A stretch of DNA of 64,000 nucleotides, from the NCBI RefSeq assembly GCF_014216315.1, contig NZ_CP045702.1:2418001-2482000 (forward strand), read 5' to 3'. Under the pieces are notes generated by a model that saw nothing but the letters and a program-made list of their open reading frames with translations, was not told the origin of the DNA and did no database searches. Position numbers and translations under genes: made by a program. This document shows, in pieces, positions 15,742 through 24,249 of the stretch (the first letter of the stretch is position 1; each line of letters starts with the position of its first letter). Source of the stretch: Streptomyces finlayi (lineage in GTDB: Bacteria > Actinomycetota > Actinomycetes > Streptomycetales > Streptomycetaceae).

Positions 15742-17202
15742 CTAGCTGTTCTGTCCACGCAGGCCCTGGACCGCGACCTCCAGCCGCTTGCCGAAGTCGC
15801 CGTCCGCCCGGCGGAAGTTGTTGATCGCGCGTTCGACGATGTCGTCGCGCGAGACCTTGGCGATGAACCCGGCGAGGTTGTCGATCAGGCGGGCCTTCTC
15901 GTCCTCGGAGTACAGCCGGTAGAGGTTTCCGGCCTGCACGAAGTCGTTGTCCTCCGCGTGCACCGGAGCCTCGTGGTTCCCGGTGCCGCCGGTGACCGGC
16001 ACGGACTGCCACAGGGGCCTGTCCGTCTGGAAGGGGCCTCCGAAGCTGTTCGGCTCGTAGTTCTTGGCGCCCTTGTGGCGGCCGTCGTACAGATACCCGT
16101 CACGGCTGTTGGTGCGCGCCTCGGTGGCGCGCGGACGGTTCACCGGCAGGTGGTCGGCGTTGATGCCGACGCGGTAGCGGTGGGCGTCGCCGTACGCGAA
16201 CAGACGGCCCTGGAGCATCTTGTCCGGGGAGGGACCGATGCCCGGCACGAAGTGCGCGGGGCTGAAGACGGACTGCTCGGTCTCCGCGAAGACGTTCTCG
16301 GGGTTGCGGTTGAGCTCCAGCTTCCCGATCTCGACCGGCGGGTAGTCCGCGTGCGGCCACACCTTCGTCAGGTCGAAGGGGTTGAAGCGGTACGTGGCAG
16401 CGTCGGCCGCGGGCATGATCTGGACCTGCACCGTCCAGGACGGGAAGTCACCGCGCTCGATCGACTCGCGCAGGTCGCGCTGGTGGGAGTCGGGGTCCTC
16501 ACCGGCGAGCGTGTTGGCCTCGGCCTGCGTCAGGTTCTTGATGCCCTGGTCGGTCTTGAAGTGGTACTTGACCCAGAAGACCTCACCGGCCTCGTTGTTC
16601 CACTGGTACGTGTGCGAGCCGTACCCGTTCATGTGGCGCAGCGTGGCCGGAATGCCCCGATCACCGAAGAGCCAGGTCACCTGGTGCGTCGACTCGGGCG
16701 AGAGACCCCAGAAGTCCCAGACGTTGTCCGCCTCCTGCGAGCCGGTGTACGGGTCGCGCTTCTGGGTGTGGATGAAGTCGGGGAACTTGATGGCGTCCTT
16801 GATGAAGAACACCGGGGTGTTGTTGCCGACGAGGTCGTAGTTGCCCTCTTCGGTGTAGAACTTCAGCGCGAACCCACGGGGGTCGCGCACCGCGTCGGCC
16901 GAGCCGAGGTTGCCCGCGACGGTGGAGAACCGCAGGAACGTCTCGGTCCGCTTGCCGACCTCGGACAGGAACTTCGCACGCGTCCACTGCGATACGTCGC
17001 GGGTCAGCGTGAAGGTGCCGTACGCACCGGCGCCACGGGCGTGAACGATGCGCTCCGGGATGCGCTCGCGGTTGAAGTGCGCGAGCTTCTCCAGCAGCGC
17101 CTGGTCCTGAACGAGGACCGGCCCGCCGACACCGGCGGTCTCGCTGTTCTGGTTGTCGGCCACCGGCGCGCCGGCCTCCGTGGTGAGCGGTCCCTGCGTC
17201 AC
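15742..17202 (-). CDS. catA: monofunctional haem catalase
   Basis: This encodes 486 residues from GTG 17202, five bases after AGGAGG. Longer in-frame extensions to 17289 run into the promoter and are rejected. It converts hydrogen peroxide to water and oxygen in the cytoplasm. Key residues are visible: distal His54 (RIVHARG), Asn127/128 (DLVGNNTPVFF) and proximal haem ligand Tyr337 (RLFAYGDAHR). Size fits small-subunit clade catalases. It is divergent from a Fur-family regulator with a palindrome in the shared promoter, the known catR-catA arrangement of Streptomyces, in which CatR represses until peroxide oxidises it. Confidence 0.95.
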   Translation of the reverse strand: MTQGPLTTEAGAPVADNQNSETAGVGGPVLVQDQALLEKLAHFNRERIPERIVHARGAGAYGTFTLTRDVSQWTRAKFLSEVGKRTETFLRFSTVAGNLGSADAVRDPRGFALKFYTEEGNYDLVGNNTPVFFIKDAIKFPDFIHTQKRDPYTGSQEADNVWDFWGLSPESTHQVTWLFGDRGIPATLRHMNGYGSHTYQWNNEAGEVFWVKYHFKTDQGIKNLTQAEANTLAGEDPDSHQRDLRESIERGDFPSWTVQVQIMPAADAATYRFNPFDLTKVWPHADYPPVEIGKLELNRNPENVFAETEQSVFSPAHFVPGIGPSPDKMLQGRLFAYGDAHRYRVGINADHLPVNRPRATEARTNSRDGYLYDGRHKGAKNYEPNSFGGPFQTDRPLWQSVPVTGGTGNHEAPVHAEDNDFVQAGNLYRLYSEDEKARLIDNLAGFIAKVSRDDIVERAINNFRRADGDFGKRLEVAVQGLRGQNS

Positions 17203-17273
17203 GTGCGCCTCCTGCGTTGTCCTGTACGGCATCAATTCCTGAACAGCCTGCCCCTTGGCGTATGCCGGTCTCG

Positions 17274-17301
17274 ATCCTACAATGGACATTGTCTAAGTCA
17301 A
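17274..17301 (-). promoter_or_regulatory. catA promoter with CatR operator palindrome
   Basis: On the minus strand a -35 TTGACT (17296-17301) and a -10 TAGGAT (17274-17279) are 16 bp apart. Between them lies the palindrome ACAATGGACATTGT (17279-17292), with perfect six-base arms. A repressor bound here would cover the promoter. The Fur/PerR-type regulator encoded next door is the natural candidate. Confidence 0.8.
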
Positions 17302-17361
17302 GTGAGCTTCCAAAGTCACACCCGTTCGGGATGCGACTCCCTCCACTGTTAGGCTGATCCC

Positions 17362-17778
17362 ATGAGTGACCTGCTGGAACGACTCCGCGGACGTGGCTGG
17401 CGCATGACGGCGCAGCGGCGTGTCGTGGCCGAGGTCCTCGACGGCGACCATGTGCACCTGACGGCCGACGAGGTCCACGCGAGGGCTGTCGCCAGGCTGC
17501 CGGAGATCTCCCGGGCGACCGTGTACAACACGCTGGGCGAGATGGTGTCCCTCGGTGAGGTCATCGAGGTGTCCACCGACCGCCGGGCCAAGCGGTACGA
17601 CCCCAACGCCCACCGCCCGCACCACCACCTGGTCTGCGCGCGCTGCGGCGCCATCCGCGACGTACACCCGTCGGGCGATCCGCTCGCGGACCTGCCGGAC
17701 GCCGAGCGCTTCGGCTTCACGGTCTCGGACGTCGAGGTCACCTACCGCGGAGTCTGCCCGAACTGCGCCACGGCCTGA
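17362..17778 (+). CDS. catR: Fur/PerR-family peroxide regulator
   Basis: This encodes 138 residues from ATG 17362. It has a Fur-type winged helix (MTAQRRVVAEVL, ISRATVYNTLGEM) and a metal-binding C-terminal part with HRPHHHLVCARCG and a final CPNC, giving the structural zinc cysteines and the regulatory histidines. It is divergent from catA across an 159-bp gap with the operator. By homology to CatR of S. coelicolor it represses catA and probably itself in reduced form. A strong terminator follows. Confidence 0.9.
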   Translation: MSDLLERLRGRGWRMTAQRRVVAEVLDGDHVHLTADEVHARAVARLPEISRATVYNTLGEMVSLGEVIEVSTDRRAKRYDPNAHRPHHHLVCARCGAIRDVHPSGDPLADLPDAERFGFTVSDVEVTYRGVCPNCATA

Positions 17779-17797
17779 GGGCTCCGGAAACGCTGGA

Positions 17798-17844
17798 ACA
17801 CGTGAAGGGCCGCCGTGCTTGTCGCACGGCGGCCCTTCACGTGT
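17798..17844 (+). terminator. catR terminator
   Basis: Perfect 21-bp stem (ACACGTGAAGGGCCGCCGTGC) with a 5-nt loop, 20 bp after the catR stop. Confidence 0.85.
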
Positions 17845-17874
17845 GCATGCTCATGCGTTTGCGCACATGCAAAC

Positions 17875-17914
17875 GACCGAGGCCCGGATTCTTTTCGGAA
17901 TCCGAGCCTCGGTC
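17875..17914 (-). terminator. terminator of the first tRNA-fMet gene
   Basis: Hairpin with arms GACCGAGGCCCGGATTC and complement (one mismatch), directly downstream of the leftward tRNA. Confidence 0.8.
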
Positions 17915-17919
17915 TTCAG

Positions 17920-17993
17920 TAGCGGGGACAGGATTTGAACCTGCGACCTCTGGGTTATGAGCCCAGCGAGCTACCGAGCTGCTCCACCCCGCG
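17920..17993 (-). tRNA. initiator tRNA-fMet (CAT), copy 1
   Basis: This is 74 nt without encoded CCA. The anticodon loop CTCATAA sits on a stem with three consecutive G-C pairs (GGG/CCC), and the first base of the acceptor (C1) is unpaired against T72. Both are hallmarks of initiator tRNA. The T arm GGTTCAAATCC is intact. A second identical copy is at 20362-20435. Confidence 0.95.
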
Positions 17994-18106
17994 TCGATGA
18001 ACGCAACACTACGTGACCCCGCCGACCAGCGCAAATTCATTCGGACGGCCGAGCGGAGCAGGCGCCCGATCCCGGATCCGACCCCGGACGGGCCTGCCTC
18101 GCTCGC

Positions 18107-20152
18107 CTACGCGGTGAGTTCCTGGTGCAGCGCCTCCAGCAGCCGCGCCGCACGCTCGGCCACCTCGGCCGGGCCCAGCTCGACCGCCCGCGCGCACCAG
18201 CGCTGCCCCTCGGTGAGTTCGCCACGGCGGGCCGCGAGCAGGGCGAGGCGCAGGGCCGCCCTGCCGTGCCCCTCGTTCGCGGCGCGGCTCCACCAGAGGG
18301 CGGCCTCGCGCTCACTGCCCTCGCGGGCGAGCAGCAGCCCCAGGTTGAACGCCCCGTTGCGGCTGCCCGACTCGGCGGCCTCGCGGTACCAGTGTGCGGC
18401 GCTCTCCATGTCACCGCGCGCCGCCGCGAGCATTCCGACGCGTACCTGCGCACGGCGGTGCCCCTGCTGGGCGGCACGCTCGTACCACTCCTCGCACTCG
18501 GTCTTCTCCGGCATCGGCTCCCCGAGCGCGGGCGGGCCGGGCGGCGGCTGCCGCGCGTCCAGCACTCCGGCCAGCCGGAAGGCGGCCTCGGCGCTGCCAC
18601 CGCCGGCGGCACACCGCAGATGACGCTCGGCCTCGTGGCCCTTGCCGTCGCGCAGGAGCGCCATGCCCACCTGGAGGGACGCGTCGGTGTGCCCCGCCGC
18701 GGCGGCCCGCTCGTACCAGGCAAGCGCCGTACGGTCCTCGTCACGCCCCGCGTGCAGGATGCCGAGGTTGAAGGCCGCGTCCACGCTGCCGGCCTCGGCC
18801 GCCTTGGAGAACCAGGGCTCCGCGCCCGTGTGGTCCCCGGACTGGAGCAGGAGCACGGCCAGCGCGTTGGCCGCCTCGCGGTGCCCCGCGTAGGCGGCGC
18901 GGCGGTACCACTGCTCGGCCTGCGGCGTACGGTCCTGGGCGGCGCAGAGCAGCCCGAGGTTGTACGCGCCGTTGACGTCACCCGCGTCCATGGCGGCGCG
19001 GTACCAGCGCTCGGCGGTCTGCTGCTCGCCGCGGGCCGCGTGGAGGGCTCCCAGGGCGTTGGCGGCGTTACCGTCGCCGTCCTGTGCGGCACGCAGCCAC
19101 CACACGGCCGCACTCTCCTCGTCACCCGCGTCGCGCAGCAGGAAGCCGAGCGCGCAGGCGGCACGCGCCTCGCCCTCCTTGGCGGCGCTGAGGTACCACC
19201 GGCCCGCCTCCTTCAGCTCTCCGCGCTGCTCCAGGATGGCGCCCAGGTGCAGGGCCGCACGCCGGTGACCGCGCGCGGCGGCCTGGCGGTACCACTGCTC
19301 GGCCTCGCCCATGCGCCCCGTGGGGGGACCCGCCACGGGACCGTCGCCGCTCCGCCTGCGCTCGCCCCCGGCCTTGCCGTCGCCGGTCCTCCCCTGCTTG
19401 ACGATGCCCGCACGGGGGCCGCTCACGGTGCCAGGCGGCCCGAGGACCCGGCCGGTGTCGTGGGAGCCCGTGGCGCGCCCGAGACCGAAGGCGTTGTGCG
19501 GGTCGTCGAGAGCCTTGCGCTCCAGGGTGCGCGCAAGTCGGTACGCGGCCTCGCGGTGCCCCTGCTCGGCGGCGGCCCGCAGCCAGCGCTCGGCGCCCAC
19601 GTCGCTGCGGTGCTCCAGCAGGTCGGCCAAGGCGTAGGCGCCGAGCGCGTGCCCCTGCTCGGCGGACTGGCGCAGCCAGTATTCGGCGCCCGGCTCGTCG
19701 CCGCGCTCCCGGAAGTACCGGCCGAGGGCGTGGGCGGCTGCCGCGGAACCCGCGACGGCCGCGATCCGCCACCATCCGGCCGCCTCGTCCGCGTACCCAC
19801 GCTGATGGAGCAGAACTCCCAGGTTGTTGGCCGCGGCCCGGTCGCCTTCGGCGGTGGCCGCACGCAGATACCGCTCGGCGGGGTCCAGGTCCCCTCGGCG
19901 CAGCAGCAGCGCGCCGAGGACACTCATCGACGCGGTGTCACCCGCATCGGCGGCACGGCGGTGCCGTGCTTCGGTCTCGACGCCGTCCGAGGTCTCGGCG
20001 GCATAGGCGGTATCGACTGTGCAGGCGGCGTCGGCGGTCTCGGTGGCGGCTGCGACAAATGCCGCATCCGACCTGCTTTCCGCCTTCTGGACGCGCCGCT
20101 GCACAAACCGCCCTGTCTCCAACAGAGTTGCCCTGTCCCCCATAAATACCAT
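18107..20152 (-). CDS. Sel1/TPR-repeat protein
   Basis: This encodes 681 residues made almost wholly of 34-37-residue Sel1-like repeats, recognisable by the pattern AAxxGxxxAAxxLGxLLxxRG and A-E-x-W-Y-R-x-A-A. A linker of low complexity (about residues 225-285) splits two solenoid blocks. It has no signal peptide, membrane helix or catalytic motif, so it is probably a protein-protein scaffold. It lies between the two initiator tRNA genes. ATG 20152 follows AGGTGG; an internal ATG at 20143 is also possible. The function is not known. Confidence 0.8.
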   Translation of the reverse strand: MVFMGDRATLLETGRFVQRRVQKAESRSDAAFVAAATETADAACTVDTAYAAETSDGVETEARHRRAADAGDTASMSVLGALLLRRGDLDPAERYLRAATAEGDRAAANNLGVLLHQRGYADEAAGWWRIAAVAGSAAAAHALGRYFRERGDEPGAEYWLRQSAEQGHALGAYALADLLEHRSDVGAERWLRAAAEQGHREAAYRLARTLERKALDDPHNAFGLGRATGSHDTGRVLGPPGTVSGPRAGIVKQGRTGDGKAGGERRRSGDGPVAGPPTGRMGEAEQWYRQAAARGHRRAALHLGAILEQRGELKEAGRWYLSAAKEGEARAACALGFLLRDAGDEESAAVWWLRAAQDGDGNAANALGALHAARGEQQTAERWYRAAMDAGDVNGAYNLGLLCAAQDRTPQAEQWYRRAAYAGHREAANALAVLLLQSGDHTGAEPWFSKAAEAGSVDAAFNLGILHAGRDEDRTALAWYERAAAAGHTDASLQVGMALLRDGKGHEAERHLRCAAGGGSAEAAFRLAGVLDARQPPPGPPALGEPMPEKTECEEWYERAAQQGHRRAQVRVGMLAAARGDMESAAHWYREAAESGSRNGAFNLGLLLAREGSEREAALWWSRAANEGHGRAALRLALLAARRGELTEGQRWCARAVELGPAEVAERAARLLEALHQELTA

Positions 20153-20321
20153 CGTCGCACCACCTGTTACCCGCGTACACCTGGTATATCGCGGCCAGTG
20201 AGGTCACTTCAGCGTTTTGTCGACATGCCCACAGAGAGACAAGTCAAACACGCCTGGGTCCAACTCATGCCCCGCGAAACGCACTTCACGCGGATGGCGC
20301 CTAAAGACCGACAACACGACA

Positions 20322-20351
20322 AAGGCCCGAATCCTGTTGGATTCGGGCCTT
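20322..20351 (-). terminator. terminator of the second tRNA-fMet gene
   Basis: Perfect 13-bp stem (AAGGCCCGAATCC) with a 4-nt loop just downstream of the leftward tRNA. Confidence 0.8.
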
Positions 20352-20361
20352 GTCTTTTCAG

Positions 20362-20435
20362 TAGCGGGGACAGGATTTGAACCTGCGACCTCTGGGTTAT
20401 GAGCCCAGCGAGCTACCGAGCTGCTCCACCCCGCG
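20362..20435 (-). tRNA. initiator tRNA-fMet (CAT), copy 2
   Basis: Identical to the copy at 17920-17993 over its 74 nt, including the three G-C anticodon-stem pairs and the unpaired C1. The flanks differ, each copy having its own terminator. Confidence 0.95.
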
Positions 20436-20477
20436 TCGTTGTGTTCAAACAGTACCACGACGCGGGGGTGGATTTTC

Positions 20478-23456
20478 TCAGCTGCCCTGGTCAGTGCCCT
20501 GGTCAGTGCCCTGGTCAGTGCCCTGATCGTCGGCCTTGTCGTCGGCCTTGTCGTCGGCCTTGTCCGACGCCTCGGCGCCGTCCGCGGCACCGCTCGGCTT
20601 GGGCTGAGCCGCGGCCGCCCTCCTCAGAGCGTCCTCCAGATCCGCCTGGGCCCTGCCGTAAGCGGTCCAGTCCTGCTTCTGCAGGGCCGCCTCGCCCGCC
20701 GTGTAGGCCTTCTGCGCGTCCGCGATGGCCTCCTTCAGAGCGGCCTCACCGGTTGCCGGAGGCTCCGTGGTGTCGTCCGGCGGCTCCGTGGGATCCGTTG
20801 GCTCCGGCGGGGCGGTGTCCTCGACCCCGAAGACCGCGTTGAGCGCCTCACCGAGACTGTTCTCAAAGACGATCTTCGACCCGTACGAGGCGGCTACCTT
20901 GCGCAGCAGCGGATAGTTCTGCGTGCCACCGCGCGTGTACACCGGTTCGATGTACAGGAACCCGCCGGCGAGCGGCACGGTCAGCAGATTGCCGTACTCG
21001 ATGTCGGAGTCGGTGCCCTTGAGGTTCCTCACGAACTCGGCGACGTCGTCGTTGCCGTTGAGCTCACTCTGTACCTGACCCGGGCCCTTCACGGTGGTGG
21101 TGACTCTCAGCAGCCTCATGGTGCCGTAGTCCTTGCTGGCCGCGTCCGCGTCCACCGCCATGAACGCCCCGAGGTCGGGCCGCCCCCTCGGGGTGAACGT
21201 CGTGGTCAGTGAGAACTTCTGGTCGTCCTGACCCGGCATCTTCATGCTCAGGTAGTACGGCGGAACGGCCCCGGGCTCCTTGTTGGTGGGGTCGTCCGGC
21301 ACCTGCCAGGCGTCACTCCCGCTGTAGAACTGGGCGGGGTCCTCGACGTGATAGCGCGTGAGCAGCTCCCGCTGGACCTTGAACAGGTCCTGCGGGTAGC
21401 GCAGATGCTCCATCAGCTCGGTGGGGATGTCCCCGCGGGACTTCACGGTCCCGGGGAACGCCTTGCGCCAGGTCTTGAGGACCGGGTCCTTGGTGTCCCA
21501 CTCGTACAGCTTGACCTTGCCGTCGTAGGCGTCGACGGTGGCCTTCACCGAGTTGCGGATGTAGTTGACCTGGTTCTGCTGGGCGACGACCGCGCGCTGG
21601 TTGGTGGTCAGCGAATCGGCCGTGGTGTCACCCAGCGTCGTACGCGATGCGTACGGGTAGCCGTTGGTCGTGGTGTAGGCGTCGACGACCCACTGGATAC
21701 GGCCGTTGACGACCGCCGGGTAGGCGTCCCCGTCGATGGTCAGCCACGGGGCCACCGCTTCGACGCGCTCCTTGGGGGTGCGGTTGTACAGAATCCGCGA
21801 ACCCTCGCCGATGGCTCCCGAGTACAGGATCTGCGGCTCGCTGAGCGACACGGCGTAGGCGGCGCGGTTGAAGGCGTTGGCGAGACTGACACCGCTGTCA
21901 CCCTTGTAGCTGGTGGTCTTCTCGCCGTCCTCCTCGTAGTCGAGCTCCTTCTGGGGCCCGCCGACGATGGAGTACTGCGTGGTCTTCTCGCCGTAGTAGA
22001 CCCGCTGCTCGTACGTGCCCAGCTGGCCACTGGCCGGCAGCCCCGACTCGGTGAAGTCCGGGGAGCCGGGCGGGTTCTTGCCCGTCGTGGTCCCCCGGGC
22101 CGCGATGGCGCCGTAGCCGTGGGTGTACGTGAAGTGGTCGTTGATCCAGTTCCGCTTGGGCAGGCCTTCGAGGTTGAGCTCCCGAAGACCGATGACGGTG
22201 TCCTGCTCCTTGCCGTCCGGACCCTTGTAGCGGTCGACGTCCAGCGTCTTGGGGAACTGGTAGTAGTTCCTCTTCTGCTGGAGCTGCTGGAAGGCCGGGG
22301 AGACGACGTTGGGGTCCATCACGCGGTAACTGGCGGCGGCGTCCGCGCCGGTGCGCAGCTTGGCGTCGTCGGTCTCCGTGCTCTTGCCCGTGTAGTTGTC
22401 GACCTGCGCGTCATCGATGTCGTACGCGTCGCGTGTGGCATCGATGTTCTTCGCGATGAACGGCGCCTCCTTGGCCTGCTCGTTCGGCTGGACCTGGAAC
22501 TTCTGCACGATCGCCGGGTAGAGCCCGCCGATCAGGATCGCCGAGAGCACCATCAGCCCGAAGCCGATCACCGGCAGCTGCCACGTGCGGCGCCAGAGCG
22601 TCGCGAAGAACAGCACGGCACAGATCGCCGCGATGCAGAAGAGGATCGTCTTCGCCGGCAGGTAGGCGTTCGCGTCGACGTAGCGCAGGCCCGTCCAGTT
22701 GTCCGTGGCCTTGAAGTCGCTCGACTTCACCGCCAGGCCGTACCGGTCGAGCCAGTAGGCCACGGCCTTCAGCGAGACGAAGATGCCGAGCAGCACCGAC
22801 AGGTGACCGGTGGCAGCGGCGGTCGCCCGCGCGCCGGGGCTGGTGACCCGCAGTCCGCCGTACAGGTAGTGCGTCAGCGCGGCGGCGATCAGCGACAGCA
22901 CGGCCGCCGCGAAACCGAAGCCGAGCATGAAGCGGTACCACGGAAGGTCGAAGGCGTAGAAGGACACGTCCAGTTTGAACTGGGGGTCCTTCTGCCCGAA
23001 GGGCACACCGTTGACGTACATCAGCCACGTACGCCACTGGCCCGAGGCGGACGCTCCGGCGATCAGACCGACGAGCGCGGTGATCGCGAGCAGCACCCAC
23101 TTCTTGTACGGGGCGACGCTCATCCGGTAGCGGTCCAGGCTCTGCTGTTCCAGCGACATCGCGCTCAGCGGCGGCCGGAGCCGGTGCGCGAGCCAGATGT
23201 TCACACCGATGGCGATCGCCATCAGCAGTCCGAAGACGAGGAACAGTCCGATCTTGGTCCACAGAGTGGTGGTGAAGACGGACGAATACTCGACCGACCT
23301 GTACCAGAGCCAGTCCGTCCAGAACCCCGCGAACATGACGAAGGCCATGGCGAGAACCGCCAGGACACCCAAAGTCATGAGCAGGGTACGGACGCGCCGG
23401 GACGGGCGGCCGACTCTGATCCGTGGCCCTGTCGGGCCTCCGCCGCGGTCCGGCAT
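20478..23456 (-). CDS. UPF0182-family large membrane protein
   Basis: This encodes about 992 residues from ATG 23456 (MPDRGGGPTGPRIRVG). A GTG at 23474 is an alternative; neither has a good ribosome site. Seven or so membrane helices fill residues 20-310 (TLLMTLGVLAVLAMAFVMF, GLFLVFGLLMAIAIGVN, WVLLAITALVGLIAG and others), then a large extracytoplasmic domain of about 550 residues. The acidic tail has short repeats (DKADDKADD and QGTDQGTD). The family is universal in Actinobacteria and of unknown function. It is the homologue of the Rv3193c position in mycobacteria. It is divergent from the PPA1309-family gene. Confidence 0.9.
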   Translation of the reverse strand: MPDRGGGPTGPRIRVGRPSRRVRTLLMTLGVLAVLAMAFVMFAGFWTDWLWYRSVEYSSVFTTTLWTKIGLFLVFGLLMAIAIGVNIWLAHRLRPPLSAMSLEQQSLDRYRMSVAPYKKWVLLAITALVGLIAGASASGQWRTWLMYVNGVPFGQKDPQFKLDVSFYAFDLPWYRFMLGFGFAAAVLSLIAAALTHYLYGGLRVTSPGARATAAATGHLSVLLGIFVSLKAVAYWLDRYGLAVKSSDFKATDNWTGLRYVDANAYLPAKTILFCIAAICAVLFFATLWRRTWQLPVIGFGLMVLSAILIGGLYPAIVQKFQVQPNEQAKEAPFIAKNIDATRDAYDIDDAQVDNYTGKSTETDDAKLRTGADAAASYRVMDPNVVSPAFQQLQQKRNYYQFPKTLDVDRYKGPDGKEQDTVIGLRELNLEGLPKRNWINDHFTYTHGYGAIAARGTTTGKNPPGSPDFTESGLPASGQLGTYEQRVYYGEKTTQYSIVGGPQKELDYEEDGEKTTSYKGDSGVSLANAFNRAAYAVSLSEPQILYSGAIGEGSRILYNRTPKERVEAVAPWLTIDGDAYPAVVNGRIQWVVDAYTTTNGYPYASRTTLGDTTADSLTTNQRAVVAQQNQVNYIRNSVKATVDAYDGKVKLYEWDTKDPVLKTWRKAFPGTVKSRGDIPTELMEHLRYPQDLFKVQRELLTRYHVEDPAQFYSGSDAWQVPDDPTNKEPGAVPPYYLSMKMPGQDDQKFSLTTTFTPRGRPDLGAFMAVDADAASKDYGTMRLLRVTTTVKGPGQVQSELNGNDDVAEFVRNLKGTDSDIEYGNLLTVPLAGGFLYIEPVYTRGGTQNYPLLRKVAASYGSKIVFENSLGEALNAVFGVEDTAPPEPTDPTEPPDDTTEPPATGEAALKEAIADAQKAYTAGEAALQKQDWTAYGRAQADLEDALRRAAAAQPKPSGAADGAEASDKADDKADDKADDQGTDQGTDQGTDQGS
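20483..20563. repeat. 12-bp tandem repeats at the 3' end of the UPF0182 gene
   Basis: Two adjacent arrays of 12-bp units, one reading GGTCAGTGCCCT (about three and a half copies) and one GTCGGCCTTGTC (three copies), encode the acidic DKAD and QGTD tails. Slippage here would change only tail length. Confidence 0.8.
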
Positions 23457-23591
23457 CTGGAAAGCCAACGTGCGCACCTCGAAGTTCGCGGTCGTGTGGA
23501 GCAGGCCCAGCGATCGTAGAGCCCACCTATGCAACTTACTGAGGCTTTACCTAGTTCCCGTTACCGGGGCGGAAGGAGGCAGGATATTGCC

Positions 23592-24152
23592 ATGCCCAAC
23601 GTTTCCCCCTCCGGCCCTCCGATGGCCGCGAGCCCCCTGACTGTCGCCGTACTCGAAATCGACGCCTATGCCGCCAACCTCGGCTGGGACCAGCCGGCCC
23701 GGCTCTTCGCCCTGGTCGACACCGCCAAGCTGCGTGTCCAGGAGCCGGGCCTCGCCGCCCAGCTCGGTCTGGACGACACCGGCTCCACGACCGCGGCTTT
23801 CACTCCGATCGAGCAGGACGAACTTCCCGCCGGCACGGCGCTGGACGAGTTCCTCGCCACCATCGCCTGGCCCGACGCGGTGGTCGGGTGTGCGATGACC
23901 GTCGAGCGGCTGATGCTGCCCCCCTCCGCCGAGGCCTCCGTACCCGAGGGGATGAGCGATGCCCAGCTCACCAAGTGGGTCGCCAAGCACCCGGACCGTC
24001 AGGAGGTCCGCATGACGGTGGCCGTCCTGCGCGACGGATCACGGGACTCCGCCGTACGGCTGCGGGAGAAGGACTCCCCGACCGAGGTGCTGACCGGCGC
24101 GGGGCTCGTCCCCGGGCTGGCGGAAGCGCTCGCGGCGACCTTCGAGTCGTGA
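23592..24152 (+). CDS. PPA1309-family conserved actinobacterial protein
   Basis: This encodes 186 residues from ATG 23592 with AAGGAGG about 13 bases upstream. It is soluble, with a conserved N-terminal part (LTVAVLEIDAYAANLGWDQP, ARLFALVDTAKL) and a middle motif WPDAVVGCAMTVERLMLPP. It lies divergent from UPF0182, as in many actinomycetes. Function unknown. Confidence 0.8.
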   Translation: MPNVSPSGPPMAASPLTVAVLEIDAYAANLGWDQPARLFALVDTAKLRVQEPGLAAQLGLDDTGSTTAAFTPIEQDELPAGTALDEFLATIAWPDAVVGCAMTVERLMLPPSAEASVPEGMSDAQLTKWVAKHPDRQEVRMTVAVLRDGSRDSAVRLREKDSPTEVLTGAGLVPGLAEALAATFES

Positions 24153-24249
24153 CCATCGGGTCCTGAGACCTTCGCGTCCGGCCCTGGCGTCGGGTCTTCG
24201 CATCCCGGCCCCGTCGGTCCCGGTGTTTACGGACCGGCGGGGCCGGCCG

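Noticed and set aside
15958..17352. 464-residue frame antisense to catA
   Set aside because: Shadow frame; catalase motifs are in the leftward frame.
17920..17993. integration of the transposon or element in the tRNA gene
   Set aside because: The tRNA is intact, lies 3 kb from the transposon, and shows no duplicated 3' end.
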